From: Blasia pusilla
Lineage: Eukaryota > Marchantiophyta > Marchantiopsida > Blasiales
DNA length: 64,000 nucleotides
Direction of reading: 5' to 3'
NCBI GenBank assembly: GCA_050084515.1
Contig: CM114275.1
Span: forward strand, 7,750,001 to 7,814,000
Positions 20,615 through 33,600 of this stretch are shown in pieces. Position 1 is the stretch's first letter, and every line of letters begins with the position of its first letter. The translations under genes were made by a program, and so were the position numbers. The notes below the pieces were generated by a model. It was given only the letters and a program-made list of their open reading frames with translations. It made no database searches and was not told where the DNA came from.

Positions 20615-21960
20615 GCAACCCGTCGGATTCAGAGGGGTTGCGAACCAGGGAACCATGGACTGTACATGTCGGTTTACGATTGGGTTGCAAACCATAGCCC
20701 TAGTTTGCAACCATAAAAATGAAGGACGAGGGACCGAGTTTGGAATTTCTCGGGACAAGTTGCAGTTCCTGGACAAGGTTTGCAACTTGTCGGAAATCGA
20801 TGGGTTGCAAACCAAGAACTAAGTTTACGACATGTGGAATTACGAGAAGTTACAAACTAATGATTGCCTGCTATTGCAACCCGTCGGTTTTCGATGGGTT
20901 GCTTGTCTGGTGGCAGCGAGTGGAGGTCTCCTTATGAGCCCTTTTTGTTTTCATGATGTCATTCAACCTGTCGGATTCTGACAAGTTGCAGGTCCCGAGT
21001 ACTCACTTCTGTGAATTTCATAATATTTCTTTCCCTTTCCCAATTTTTTTGTACCTACCAAGGTTATATCATGAGTAACAAATTTTTTGATTCTCGCAGG
21101 TTGTAAGAGTTGAAATTTTTTCTTCTTTGAGACGTGTTGGATTCCTACAACCTCTCATATTCTAACAGGTTGCATGACTCAGGTTGATTGGCTCCTAATC
21201 CGACGGGTTGCATGAATCAAGTTGATTCCCTTATGATTGTTTCATTTTTTGGGTTTTCTATTTTTCATTTGGCTCTTCTGCATCTTCCACTTTTGACATC
21301 CTCCAGTACACTCCTGAAATCTGCCACAACACTAGCCCAACTCTTCCATGCATGCCTACTCTATGGTGACTCTAGGAACATCTTCTTGATTGATGCCACG
21401 TCTTGCAACAAGTTTGATTCAAAGAGGTTGCACAAGTTCAAACTTGTGAGAGGAAACCCCTCGTAACAACTTTGTCTTTTTTTTCTTTTTCTTGCAACCC
21501 GTCGGATTCCGATGGGTTGGAAGATAAACACAAAAAAGACAGTGCTTGCAAGTTGTCAGATTTCGACGGGTTGCAAGTGCTTTTACTTATTTTGTTTTCG
21601 TTTGCACCATGGACTTGTCATATCTTCCAATCTGTCGGATTCTTATGGGTTGCAAGGCAGAATGGAATCACTTGTCAAGATCTTTCTTCAAATGGATGTG
21701 AAGTTTTGGAAGATAGCATGCAAGCTGGGAAGAATGCTAATATCGTTTGCTCTTGCTCCCCCATTTTCTTCAAAGCATACATCTTGAATATATGATTTTC
21801 TGAGAGGTTGCAAGCTTAGGAACTGTAATTCCCTTGCAAAAATGAAATCTTAACACTGTCATTTTTCACAATTTATTACCACAATTTTCAATTCATTCTT
21901 CGCAACTCCCAGCCTCGTTTCCTTCATTGTAGTCCCGTCGGAATGACAAGTGTGTGATGA
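20615..21960. repeat. Palindrome cluster P5 (~12 copies) downstream of the gene
   Basis: Copies or half copies lie at about 20616, 20665, 20785, 20876, 20964, 21148, 21195, 21404, 21494, 21547, 21628, 21805 and 21932. The best are at 20876 and 21494. Beyond about 21960 no further copies are seen in the window. No gene is recognised in this stretch; open frames here (for example 21472-21795) are short and run through the repeats. Confidence 0.82.
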
Positions 21961-24349
21961 CTGGTTGGTAGATTTTCACGAAGTGTTGGGAATGAGGACG
22001 GGAGTCTTGGATAAAGAGCCCATTATGGAGTACTTCTTACTCTCTTTGAAAAATTTCTTGCATTTGAAGTAGGGAAGAAACCTCAAAAATTGAAGAAAGT
22101 TTTGAAGAGAATATAAGGATTTGGCCCCTTTTTTTGAAGAGAGACTCTCCTCTCTTCTTCTCTTCCTCTCTTCCTCTCCTCTCTTACTCTCTCCTGCCAG
22201 AATACCAGCCCCCTTTTGATACTTATCGACTCGATGTTTGGATACCATGAGTTAGCATGGGATCTCGTGTATTTTTGTGTGTCTTGGGTGACAAAAATGT
22301 ATGTTGTATAGCGATGTGTATGCGCACGACAAAGGTGTGAGAGCCTTGAACCAAGCTCAAGATTAGAACTAGCCATGAAAACATACAAAACGCAAGTCCA
22401 AGCTTCAAGATATGTTTGGGGAGTTAAGATTTTCAGAATTTTTCTAGAAGACTCCGTCAAGCTCTTTTTTTGGGTGGGGGGGGTTAAATGTAGGTCTACG
22501 GCTCGCAAATTATGTTAGGGTTGTGCGCCAAAATGAAGGGCCACGGATGGACAATCGATGGAAAAGTTAAGGTTTCCATATATGGAGAACCCCATAAGAA
22601 CATATAGGGGGACCCCTCTCCCTCCCTATCGACTCAAGTTCTTGAAGTTCATGAACAAGGGATTCAACGTGATACAGGTTTGACCATGTTTCAAGTTTGA
22701 GGTAAGGAACCATTTGGGGTGTACTTTGAGGAAATAACCAATGTGCTCTAGTATAGGCGAGTGACTTGGGGAGATTGGTCGAGGATTTGGTAAGAGAATT
22801 CTTAGGGAGATGGTATGCACTTGGGGAGACTCAGATCCAATCATGCATTTCTTGGTAGCTTCTTGGCTACCTACAAAACGCGCAACCATTTGGGTCTTTG
22901 AGACTCAACCCAAGAATTTTTCTTGCAAAGCTCAAAGTTGGGAGTGCTTTGCGATGGAGTAAGGAGGAGTAGAGGATTAACTCTACGACGTGGGGAGGGA
23001 TGATATGAATTTATTAGATAGCCTTAGTGGTACTTGGTTGATTTTGGAGACTACAATGAGTAGAAACTTCAACTTCCATGGATACTTTTGTCAAGTAAAT
23101 ATTTTCACGACCCCAAAAATTGCATTTTAGTGTGCATTTTAGTGTAATGACGTATATATCTCCTTACGCATTATTTAGAGGAATAAGAAGGTTCTTTTAA
23201 ATCCCTACTTGGTACAAGAAGATTTTTCCTCTTCTTTTTAAGACTCCCCAACCCTATCACTTGAGCTAGGGATTCAAGGAAGTACGTAAAACATTGAACA
23301 TTGTAACAAGCACAACCTACCACAACTAGGCCCTTCCATTTTATTCCCTTGGTGGCAACACTTTATTGTACGCATGTGATTGCCTACAAAACCAAGTATT
23401 CTATTCTTTACTAGGTATTTCCTCCTATGTCATTGGTTTGCAATCCCTAAGCTTTTGTTATTCAATCGGAGAAAGACGTAAATATGTTTATCTCCATAAT
23501 ATGTCTTTCTCCATATTATGGTAAAATTTGGGTTTAAATCCCTCATTGTGGAAAAGACTCTTCTACTAATAGTTTAACAAGGCTATCTTCTATATTATTG
23601 GAGAATGCCCTTTCGTTTTGCTAACACCTCTCTTCTTTACACTTTCAACCAATAAGATGATTTGCTTTATGTTTTAACCTCTCTTCTTTACACTTTCAAC
23701 CACTAAGATGACTTGCTTTATGTTTTAACCTCTCTTCTTTACACTTTCAACCAATAAGATGACTTGCTTTATGCTTTAAGAACATCCAAAATCAATTTAA
23801 AATAACATTTGAAAACTTTGAGAGTTAACTATGGTAGATAATGTAAACCAGGGCTTACGAGTGTGTCTAGGATTGAAGGTCTACGACCTCTCATTTAAGG
23901 AGCACTCGATGCCCCAACATTGCCTCCCTCACCACTACCCATTCATTCAATAATAAGTGTGGGTACATATGAAATTTCCATTCCAAATGAAAACTCGACA
24001 AATATTTTGGGGGTCCCATGTTTCGTATATCCGGAGTTTCTTTCCAATTTCTTAAGAAAAAAAAACTCTCTTCGTTTTAGAGAAACTCAAAATGCACCAA
24101 TAGAGATCCGCTGTGTTACGTGTTTTAGTGAGGTGATACTTTACTAAGATGACGATCTGTGCCTAGCACAGCGGGAAAAAATGGCTCGACGTACATAGTA
24201 CATCTCCCACAGAGACCGATTCGGGGAAAAATGGAAACCGAAAAAGTGGGCGATGCCCATGACAGCTACAAATTCTCTTTGTGCTATCCCTCTATAAGTT
24301 TAAACAGAAAAGAGCGAACGCAAAAAGTAAAAGGTTTTCCTTCCGAAAA
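21961..24349. other. Intergenic with CT tract and 51-bp tandem repeat
   Basis: No gene is recognised. A CTCTTC-rich tract lies at about 22140-22195. A stretch near 22290-22320 (TATAGCGATGTGTATG) resembles text at about 50780. A threefold 51-bp tandem repeat is listed separately. The stretch ends at the 3' end of the coiled-coil gene on the minus strand. Confidence 0.4.
23627..23779 (+). repeat. Tandem repeat, 51-bp unit x 3
   Basis: CCTCTCTTCTTTACACTTTC starts at 23627, 23678 and 23729, a period of exactly 51 bases. The units continue with AACCA(A/C)TAAGATGA(T/C)TTGC and TTTATG(T/C)TTTAA. Only about four differences separate the copies, so the expansion is recent. Confidence 0.9.
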
Positions 24350-24605
24350 TCAATGGCCAGCGCCTTTACCATCTGCTTCTTGCAGTTGCGAGTTTTGAAA
24401 TGCCAATGCTGCCTCCAGAACCAAATCAACCTCGTTTCGTAAGCTTTCAATCTCCTGTTTTTTCGTTGTCATGAGGGTTGTTTTCCAGATCTGTTCATCT
24501 TCATCCGGCTTGTGCTGACTGACCCTCTCTTCCATTAATTGTTTCCACTCCCATTCCCTATCTCGCTGTCGAGCTTCCATATCTTCGATCTTCTGCCTCA
24601 AAATG
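24350..24605 (-). other. Probable last exon of the coiled-coil gene
   Basis: The minus-strand frame has an AG acceptor near 24605 and reads LNILRQKIEDMEARQRDREW, then EWKQLMEERV and EIESLRNEVDLVLEAALAFQ before a TGA at 24352-24350. It is strongly helical and charged. The WK...EI..LR.EVD pattern fits the C-terminal end of CEP162-like proteins as I remember it. It could instead be a separate small gene. Confidence 0.45.
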
Positions 24606-27600
24606 TTGAGCTGCATATTCATAGCCACAGGTGAAGGAAAGCACGACAGTCAGACAAACTTGCTAGAATCGCACCTCACAAGCTTCCTCTTCAGAGCATT
24701 ACACTTGTGGTCCAAGGAAATAGCTGCTGAATATCTAACAGAGTCGAATTACACCATTGTCCACCTCGACCAACAATGCAAACTTCAGCTGCGTAACGCT
24801 AGTAGGACTTATTCATTCATGACCAGTACAGTATCTTCATACCCTGGCTTCCCTTGCTAATCGAGGGAGGCCAGGGAGACAGCGTCAAATGGAATATCTG
24901 ATTTTCTAAAGATCAGATGTTCCCTTTGACGTCTCTGTCACTGTCCGAAGAAGAAAGCAATAGACCAAAGAAATCTTCACTGTTTCTATTTTAGAGGAAA
25001 ATCTTGTTTGAACAGACGTGTAGACTTCAGATTGAGTAGGCTATGTTACAAGACTTTTAGGACTGCTAATATAAACGTTAAGAGAGCCATTCCCTTGCAA
25101 ACATAGGCAGTAGTGAGGCTGGGATTTCGGATCTGGGATTACCACGTATGAAGGATCAAAACGTGGCTCAGGCTGCTTGCGGTCAAATGTCAGGCACACC
25201 AGACTATCAACTGCTTTCTCGACGGAACAACATTCCAGTCAGGTTCCAGTGTAGACTCTTACAACCCGCTCATCTAATCACGAATCATGAATCTATTATG
25301 TTCAGTGGAGAGGGGCACATCCAACTGCGGCTACTTGAACCTCGATCTAGTCCGCAAGGACGGTAAGATCGCTAACATGTGCACCACTCGCTTCTTTGAA
25401 AGCGAGGAGATCTGAACTCCGATGAATAAGAGTGATCAATGGATTTTCGCTGGTAATACGTCAACTGCTCCTATCTTTTAGTCTAACCTATAATAAACTC
25501 CACCAAGATACTTCAGGAGAATATGGCTGAGCGGACGTCGGAAAGGACCCAGTCTTGGACTACATTTTGCCCATCTAATATTTCTCCTCGTAAATACCAA
25601 GTAGATCTCAGTACATCTGTTTCGGCGAAGCAAACCCCTTGTCTAACGTAGAGAGCAAAATGGGAAGACAATCCTTTCTTCATTCCACTGTTGCCTAAGT
25701 TTAGATGCTACTTGTTCTTCAAACCACTCCGTTATGGGGGGCAGCTTATCCTTGGGTCTGGCGCCTTTGCAAACATAATAATTCACCTGCGCAGGAAAAA
25801 ATCACTCTTTGGTTCTGACCATTTCACTCCAGCCACCGTATAACCAAGATCCATCTCTAAGAAGGCACCAACAAAGCACCCCTGAACATCCCGAAACGGG
25901 TTCAATACAGCAACAAGCAAAGTTCTTTTGTTTACAAGAAAACGGTCATTTTCAAGCTCTAGCCTGTTAGAAAAGGCAGTCACTAGTATTTCCCTCTCAC
26001 AATAGACACCATTAGCAAGTAGTCCATGACTCTCTGGATACGTTGGACCTATGTGTGTTTTGGTTTGGAGGATCCCACCGAAGTGTCATACGGTCATGAA
26101 TCTTTGTTGGGTGGCCACGTAAATTCAATCAAATATGGTGTATGATACTAGGAAATGAGAAGGGGAGTACTCTGAATTACGATGCTGGAATCTCACACCA
26201 TGATATTTGTGTGAAGCCAAGCTGAGAATTGGATCTAGTCTTAGCTCGCCATCTCCGATGCTAAGGGATGTAGATCCAACCGGGTTACCAATACCCAATT
26301 GGGCTTTCCAGTCCCCAATTGGGCTTTCCAAAACACATGTCTAGCATGTCTAGCTAGTTCATATAACCTAGGGGACGAGGTTCTAGAAGTGTGCCGAGTG
26401 TTCCATGTTTAGCTTGTAGATTCGAAGGTCGGTCGAGTTGCTGAAGTTCCTCCTCACATACTTAACCGATGAGGATCCTATCCAAAGGTATAGCACTTAG
26501 GATTATGACATTTTATTACTCTCTCCTAAGTAATTCCCATAAGCTCCGGAGGACATAAGTGTTCCTTAATGGCAGGTGCATACGAAACAGCTTCGGATAA
26601 AGGGGATTGAAAGCTAAATTGTCCTCAAAATAGGAAGCAAGGATATCCAGGAGGGATAAGGTGTATATTTGTTCTCTTCTGACACTCAACTTTAAAGTGG
26701 ACGTCGTCAACGCAGGTCATTCACAGAGCAAGAATAGAAGACGCCAGACTGCCAGAGAAGCAAAGATGAAGCTCCTCAGCTTTCAAGTTCTGTGCTATCT
26801 ACAGCTCCAATTCCAATGCCTCCACTATGACTACAAGCGAAGAATATTGAAATCGTTGTAGAGATACCGAGGAGACGAAATCTCTTGATTGAAGACAGAG
26901 CCAGGAGTGTCAAGCTGCTCACTACTTAGGGGGTAACGGTAATTTTTAACACAATGGAAAATAGGGAATTTCTATTTGCAACCCATGTGTGGCTCTGACT
27001 CCCTAGGAAAGAGTGAGGAATTGCCTTCAACAATTGCAACATTAGCACATGCAACACAAATGATCAGTGAAATTAATCCACATGCCGCAGTGTGTGAACG
27101 GGAGGTACCAGTGCAATGCACAGGTAGCTTGTGAGGGGCTCTACGAGCAGTCATGCATGGGTCTGTAACCCCCACGTGACATCCCCAACATTCAACATCC
27201 GGACACGCACATCGGATTTTGGCCTGATCAGAATTTCAGAAACGGGTACCACTTTTTTCCCTCCATCCGGTTATGGTTTCTTCCGGATGCACGGAACCTT
27301 GACTCTACAAGGTGCCCAGTCCAGATATTCCTCCCTGCCTCGTCCAGATAGCGTCCTAGGAATATCATTCTAGTGGACGTCGTCCCCACGGATCATTATG
27401 GGAAAAACATTAAGGTAGAAATGTGAATAAGATTTGACCACCCATAATTTCGAGCTGAGGGAAATTGTAAAGAGAGGAGATGGGTTTGAAAATCGAAGTG
27501 ACATTTTTACAGGTGCACCAGTAAACGTTATTTCACAATTGGAATGACCTTTCTTACGGCGGAAAAATTAGCACATCATACCTGAGCCAGACGCGGATCT

Positions 27601-30600
27601 GTTCCAAACTGCATGGATTCCTTCATCATTCTGCAAAATAAATTTCACTCATTTCTTTAACCAGATTAGCTTGCAAGCGGACAGAACAACAACCCTGTTC
27701 ATGCAATTCTTCACTCTTGAAGGCCGGTCAAATCCTGCATCAAGCTAACTCAACTACAAGGTTCGGGTTACAAGTACTTAGAACGTGGTGCTTGCCACAG
27801 TCTTGCACCCGTACACCGTGGTTGGACGGTGCTAGTGAAGAAGGGAAAGACGTACTAAATCAGGGTCGGACATCTTTTCTCACTCCCTCGGCATGCTAAA
27901 TCCATGCACGGATAATACTAGTATTAGTATAGACATTTAAATTATCTCTTAAAATGATAATTAAATTTTCAAATATCATTTAAAATCCATTTTGAATTAA
28001 AATGAATAAGACGAATTTGAAAAATGAAGGAACTCAGCAATAATATTCTAGATATGATTCCAACTAACATGCTCAAAAGTATTCACATGGAATAGTGATA
28101 AGAGTAAAACAGGTAAAAAAACTTCCCTTGTTTACAAATATAGGTAATGATCAATAACTTTAAAAGAGGATGGGGTTTGGGACCCCTTCCTCCACGTTGC
28201 AAACTGGAGGAAGGCAACATGTGTACACGTTGCCCTTATCCAGTGGAAGGAACAGAATAGTTAAATTAACATAACTGAAAAGCTGACCTGACGGCATGAA
28301 GAAACTAAAGAATTAACGAGATGGGACGGTGGCACGGACATTATGCTAGTGACTAGTAATTCTCTCCCTCTCCCTTTTATCTAATGGATAGTAATTCTGT
28401 CCAGCGGATGGTAAGCTGCCCACTGTATTTGTTGAAAATTTTCTAGGAGCTAAAATCTTTACTAACCCGCATTCAGTCTCCGTTTTATTCACAAAAGGAC
28501 CCAGTCTGGCTAAATTTACTCTCTAAAACACTCCGACTAGTTATACACAGAAAGTAGAAAGGTATGAGTTTTTGGTTTCTCCCTCGTTGCTGGACTACTT
28601 CTTCCTTTCCTGAATCACGGCTGTCACTATGGCAGTCAACCGCTCTCAGTGGGGCCTGTAGCAAGTTGTGCTCAACTCATAATTTCTTGGATGCTTATTC
28701 ATCCACATTTGGCTTTCTTCGTGCATTTCCTCACGGTGTGCGATAAATGCACGGAGCTCCACATATACAGTTCAAGATATCTGCAGCATAGTATCAGCTT
28801 GTTTCTATTGATCTTTCCTATTAAATTTCTGTGGCGCCGTTCTGTTGCATGCTCCCACAACGCCATTATCATAACCATCGTAGTCCTCCAAACATCTTGA
28901 CTGGAGATTCAGTCAAAGCGTAAATTCTTAGAAATTTCCCACCAGCCGTATCAACATATACCTAACTGTTACCTTCATGTTGGAAATTCCTCTATCCAAC
29001 GCTTCTGGAATACACTATGCACTGGTTTTGAAGAGAACTTCATCCTTGCACAACAACTCCACTCAGGCTAGAAGATAATCCAAAGGATGGCTAGGTGTCC
29101 GTGTTTGTCTGACCCCACCATTTAAAGAATCCATCACATACTAGGATGTAGTCAACAATTGAGCTCTCATGATCCTTGAGGGCTACCCCGATCTAAACTG
29201 GAGAGTCCACATACTATCATTGAGTGCCATCAGTTGAAGTTTCCTCGGCAAACTAATCACGCATGTGCACTAACATTGACTGCATCATCTCTATGCATTC
29301 CATTCTCAGCATGAGGGTACCTCACACCACCTCATTACTGACTACTCCCAGGAAGATTGATAACAACCGAAAGTCTCCTAGTACAGAAAACTGCGACAGA
29401 CATCAGGAACTGGGATTTTAGGAGGTGGAGAGAATTGATACGAACTATAACAGGGAACAAACACATTGCAACAGAGGAATACAAAACTTTGGTGACATGA
29501 AAGTGAGAATCCCAAGAGCCTGAGTGACTATTGAGGCAAAGTCCAACACAAAAAACATATTGGAAGGACACGAACCCGCAGAATATGTATATCCAGACAT
29601 TGGTACACCACTATCCCAAAGAGTCACAGCTTCATAACCGTGATTGGTATATAGACCTAACTTGTAACCTTGTAGCTATTTAGGCATGAGGCAATCATTA
29701 GAATTGTTGAACAAGCGAGCCATCCCAAATGGCAGAGATGTAGGTGGTGCTCAGGCTTTACTGGGAAAATTTAAGTGGGGCCTTGTAACAACAAATAGTT
29801 CTTCTTCTTTACAGAACGCAATAAGATACACGTTTCAAGTTCAGCTGATCAGCTAAAGATATATCGTACTCGTAAGATGCCCATGTAATGCACGGGAAAA
29901 CCTCATATTTTTCAGCACAATAATGAAAAATATGTCTCCTTACCATTTACTGCTATACCTTATGTGGAGGGTCCAATCTTAGGGAAGCAAGTGTGAAAAG
30001 AAAGTAGGAGTAAGGTAAAAATAACACAATCCAAACACAAACCATTCAAGATATCCAAAGACTTAACTTTGTGAATGGGTCACCATTGTGAACTTCTTCA
30101 CTAGAATATGCAGCTACATAAAATTGTTATACTCACCTTGCATCTTCAACTTCATTATCTCTTTCCAGTATCTGATTCTTAAATTTCCGTCGTCCTCCTT
30201 CCATATTCTTTCCTGAGAAGCACATTCAATTGAAACTAATTCAAGAATTGAGCTCAAGTTCTCCACAGGAAGAACAAAAACTTAAACTATAAACGATTTG
30301 TTAACAGCACAGAAAAAAGCTTGACTTATTCTAGTGGTTCCGCTTTCGGAGCTACAAAAAAAAAATGGGTCGCAAACTTATTTTGAGGATGGTAAATAAA
30401 GTAGATCCTTTTACAGCGACTTCCAAAATCGAGAGCGAACTAACTGACAACAGAACCGTTGAGCTTCAATCTGTTGAAGGGTAAAACACCAGGTCTATCG
30501 GACCATAGGTAACATCGAAAGAGTCAAAGAAACATTTTTCCTGAACAGATGAGAGGCCTGTAATTACTGTCTCCGAAAAGATAAACCTATATTGGGAGGA

Positions 30601-33600
30601 TATTGAACCAACAATCACATGAAGGCGGCAATGCTAGGTATCTGACAGGTAGGCCTCTCGTCATCTTGGAAAGACACACTAATCTTCTTCAAGTAGTCTG
30701 TTAGTTGACGTTCAACACCAACACTAATAGCAAGGTTTACCCTGTATGGGGATACTAACTATCATTCCATAAGCTACCAGAATGAAATATACATTAGGTG
30801 TGACAGTTGAAGCGCTGTAGGTCGAGGAAACGTCTAAGCAACAAGCCAATTGAAGAGCTGATTACTACGTGGTGGTATGTCCTGGAAATGGTCACAAAAT
30901 TCTTCACATGCACCTTCAACTTGAAATTGGACTAAGATAGATAAAATTTTAATGGTTTTTCACAATTGTGCCAATGACAGTCTCAAACTAGGAAGATGTG
31001 ATAAAAATAAGTAGCGACAAGATTGATGAGCACAACAGTTTAAATAAAAAGGGATAAAAAATGTCCAGGCACCAAACATGTACAGACTTTGACAAGTCTG
31101 AGCTCCTGGGACTTCCATTGCATGAGCCTCCTTCAGGCTCACAATCATTTGTTGATGTTGCACCGACATCAAAGCTGCCCTCTCCATGGCTTCAGTGCAA
31201 GTCTTCTGGATGGCCTCCCTAGCTATCTCAGCTGCCTCAAGTTGCTTGCGGAGTAAGACCACCTTCAGATAGCATAAAATGATAGTTGAGGACATAAATT
31301 GGATGCAAGTGATTGCACCTCCAATTAGAATAAAAGAATTGCACCGCGAGACTTCGGTACGATTCTTAGGACGTGGAAAACGAACCGAATGTGTCAAGCC
31401 ACCTATTTGTAGTTTGAGATTGGTCCCTAAAGATTTGAAAGCGCTGCCTTCGTTATTCAAAATGTACAGATCGATCGTCATCATTTGGCCACTGCTTGTT
31501 TTAACAACAATTCAGCATCTATGTGGTCAAAACACGTTCGAATCACGATAGCAGGACGTTGACAAATTTAACGGCACCATTAAAACACACTTTTACATTA
31601 CTTCAAGTCTATAGAACAAACTTGATTTCTTCTTGCTGACTGTTGCGCACTTCGTTATCTATCGTAAAGAAGATACTATCAGCATACAAGGAACAGAATG
31701 GCAGAAGTGTGTTTTAATGGCATGGATGATCACTTCAAAAGTGTTCATAGTGAAAGCATGCAATACAAGCTGGGCTACGATTTTCTGAGTGGGAGATGAG
31801 GTCTACCTCTTCAGAGCTAGACGCAGGAAAATTGCCCCCTGCAACAGAACAATTGGTTTCCTTTAAATCCATGAAAAAAACGTCTCTAATGTAGAGGCCT
31901 GTACAATTTTCTCGCTTCAACATGATCAATTCAAACATGTGCGGCATCTCGAGTGCACTGAAAGTTCCTCGCGCCTTCAAGTCAACAGCCCTTGGGATTC
32001 ATAACCTCCGATCGCTGCTTTCTTGTTGAAGATTGATATTTTTATGCTGAGAAAGAATTGCAATTGCGATCACATTTCTACAAAATCCTGATACTCGAGT
32101 TAACTTATCTGTGTTCCCTACGAAGATTATTGTTTGCTTTCCAGCTTTGCAGTGCAAGGAACGAAAGACCCATTCCATCCAATTCCATGAAGAAAATCAC
32201 TCAAAGTCGAAACCTTTTCCAGCTTCGAACTCTTTGATCCTCATTTGTAATTTTTTCACAGATTTGTCTCTACTAATCAGAGCGCCTTCCAGCTTGGCCA
32301 CTTGGTCGGTCGATTGCTTGAGATATGTTACCTGCCAGACCATCGCATCAAAGCATGTGTTTTAGTCAGCTCGGAAAGGTTGACTGAAGGAAAAACAAGG
32401 ATCATATCTTAGGAATTCCAACTGTGTCGCATGACTGTCTTCATCTTCATTGCTGAGAAATACGACACCTCTCTGTGCTCATTCAGTGAATGTATTTTGG
32501 TGTATATAAGCGTCCTTCACATTACAAGTGTATATACCAAACACGTAAAACATCGCAGAAAGATTGTTGCTTAGCTCAAACTTGTCTTCATAGTTGATTC
32601 ATGCCCTTAACCTACATTACCTTTCCAGCGGACTTGTCAGCTTCCTTTTTAAGCTCCAAACTTGGACGCATCTTTGAGATTTCCTTGCGAGCATCTGCTA
32701 GCTGTTTGCTCTGGTCTTTGACTTTCTTCAGATAGAAGGCCCGAACTTCTTCAACCTGTTCGTAGATCGAAGAAAGTAGAGAGGAATCTTCGCTCAGAGA
32801 TGAGAACTTGAAGTACTAAGAAGAACAAAGCTAGTCGTTGCCACTTACTGTCAAAAGCTTAGGAAAAGTTGCGGTTGGTATTACATGAAAGACGAAAATT
32901 AAGGCTTATACAACTTCAGCATACACGTACATTGTCAAATTCCTTGCCAGCCATAATAAAGATTATAAAGAAACACTCTTAAACTCAATCGTCTCCTGGT
33001 CAATAACCTTGCACAGAATTTACACCTGTTTTTCTAGATCTTTTACTTTCTTTACTGCAGAGGGATCGTTCTCAGCTCCAGAAGCCCTTGATGGGTTCCT
33101 GAGTTGCTGCGTCAGAGCACACACTTTCAGGGCGCTCTCCTGCTTTAGTTGCTCGTGCTCTTGCTTCAGATTTTGCAGCTCATGTTTCGACTCATCATTT
33201 CTTATCAGATGTTGTAAAGTCAGAACCTCTTCTTGCAGTCTTCTTACCATTCCAGTCTCGTCTAAGTTGGAAGGGCAAGTTTGCTGCAATGTGATAAGAG
33301 ATAACAGGACAGTGTAAGGAAAATCCGGCTAGGTTGTTCACCATTTCTCACTTGCCCGTGGTACAAGGTAATTCTAGTCTGGAATACTTAATGCGTGTGA
33401 AGAGAAACAGCACCTGAATGAATGACCGGATTTTTATTGTCCATGGCGACCCACAAGTCAGATGGCTCATAAGAACAAGCATCAAGTATAACCGGAGTGT
33501 ATACCTCGTGTATCCGACCACATCGGGTATTTTTGTTGAAATAAATCAATTAAAACAGCTGTTCAGGTAGAAGTCTGATTACTATATCTATAAATTATGT

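Noticed and set aside
21472-21795. Open frames through palindrome cluster P5 as small genes
   Set aside because: They are built from palindrome copies and spacers, overlap each other in two frames and lack motifs.
8030-22260. Purine tract at 8.1 kb and pyrimidine tract at 22.17 kb as terminal inverted repeats of one element
   Set aside because: Similarity is limited to low-complexity GAGAGG text; no unique words align around it, so it is noted only as a possibility.
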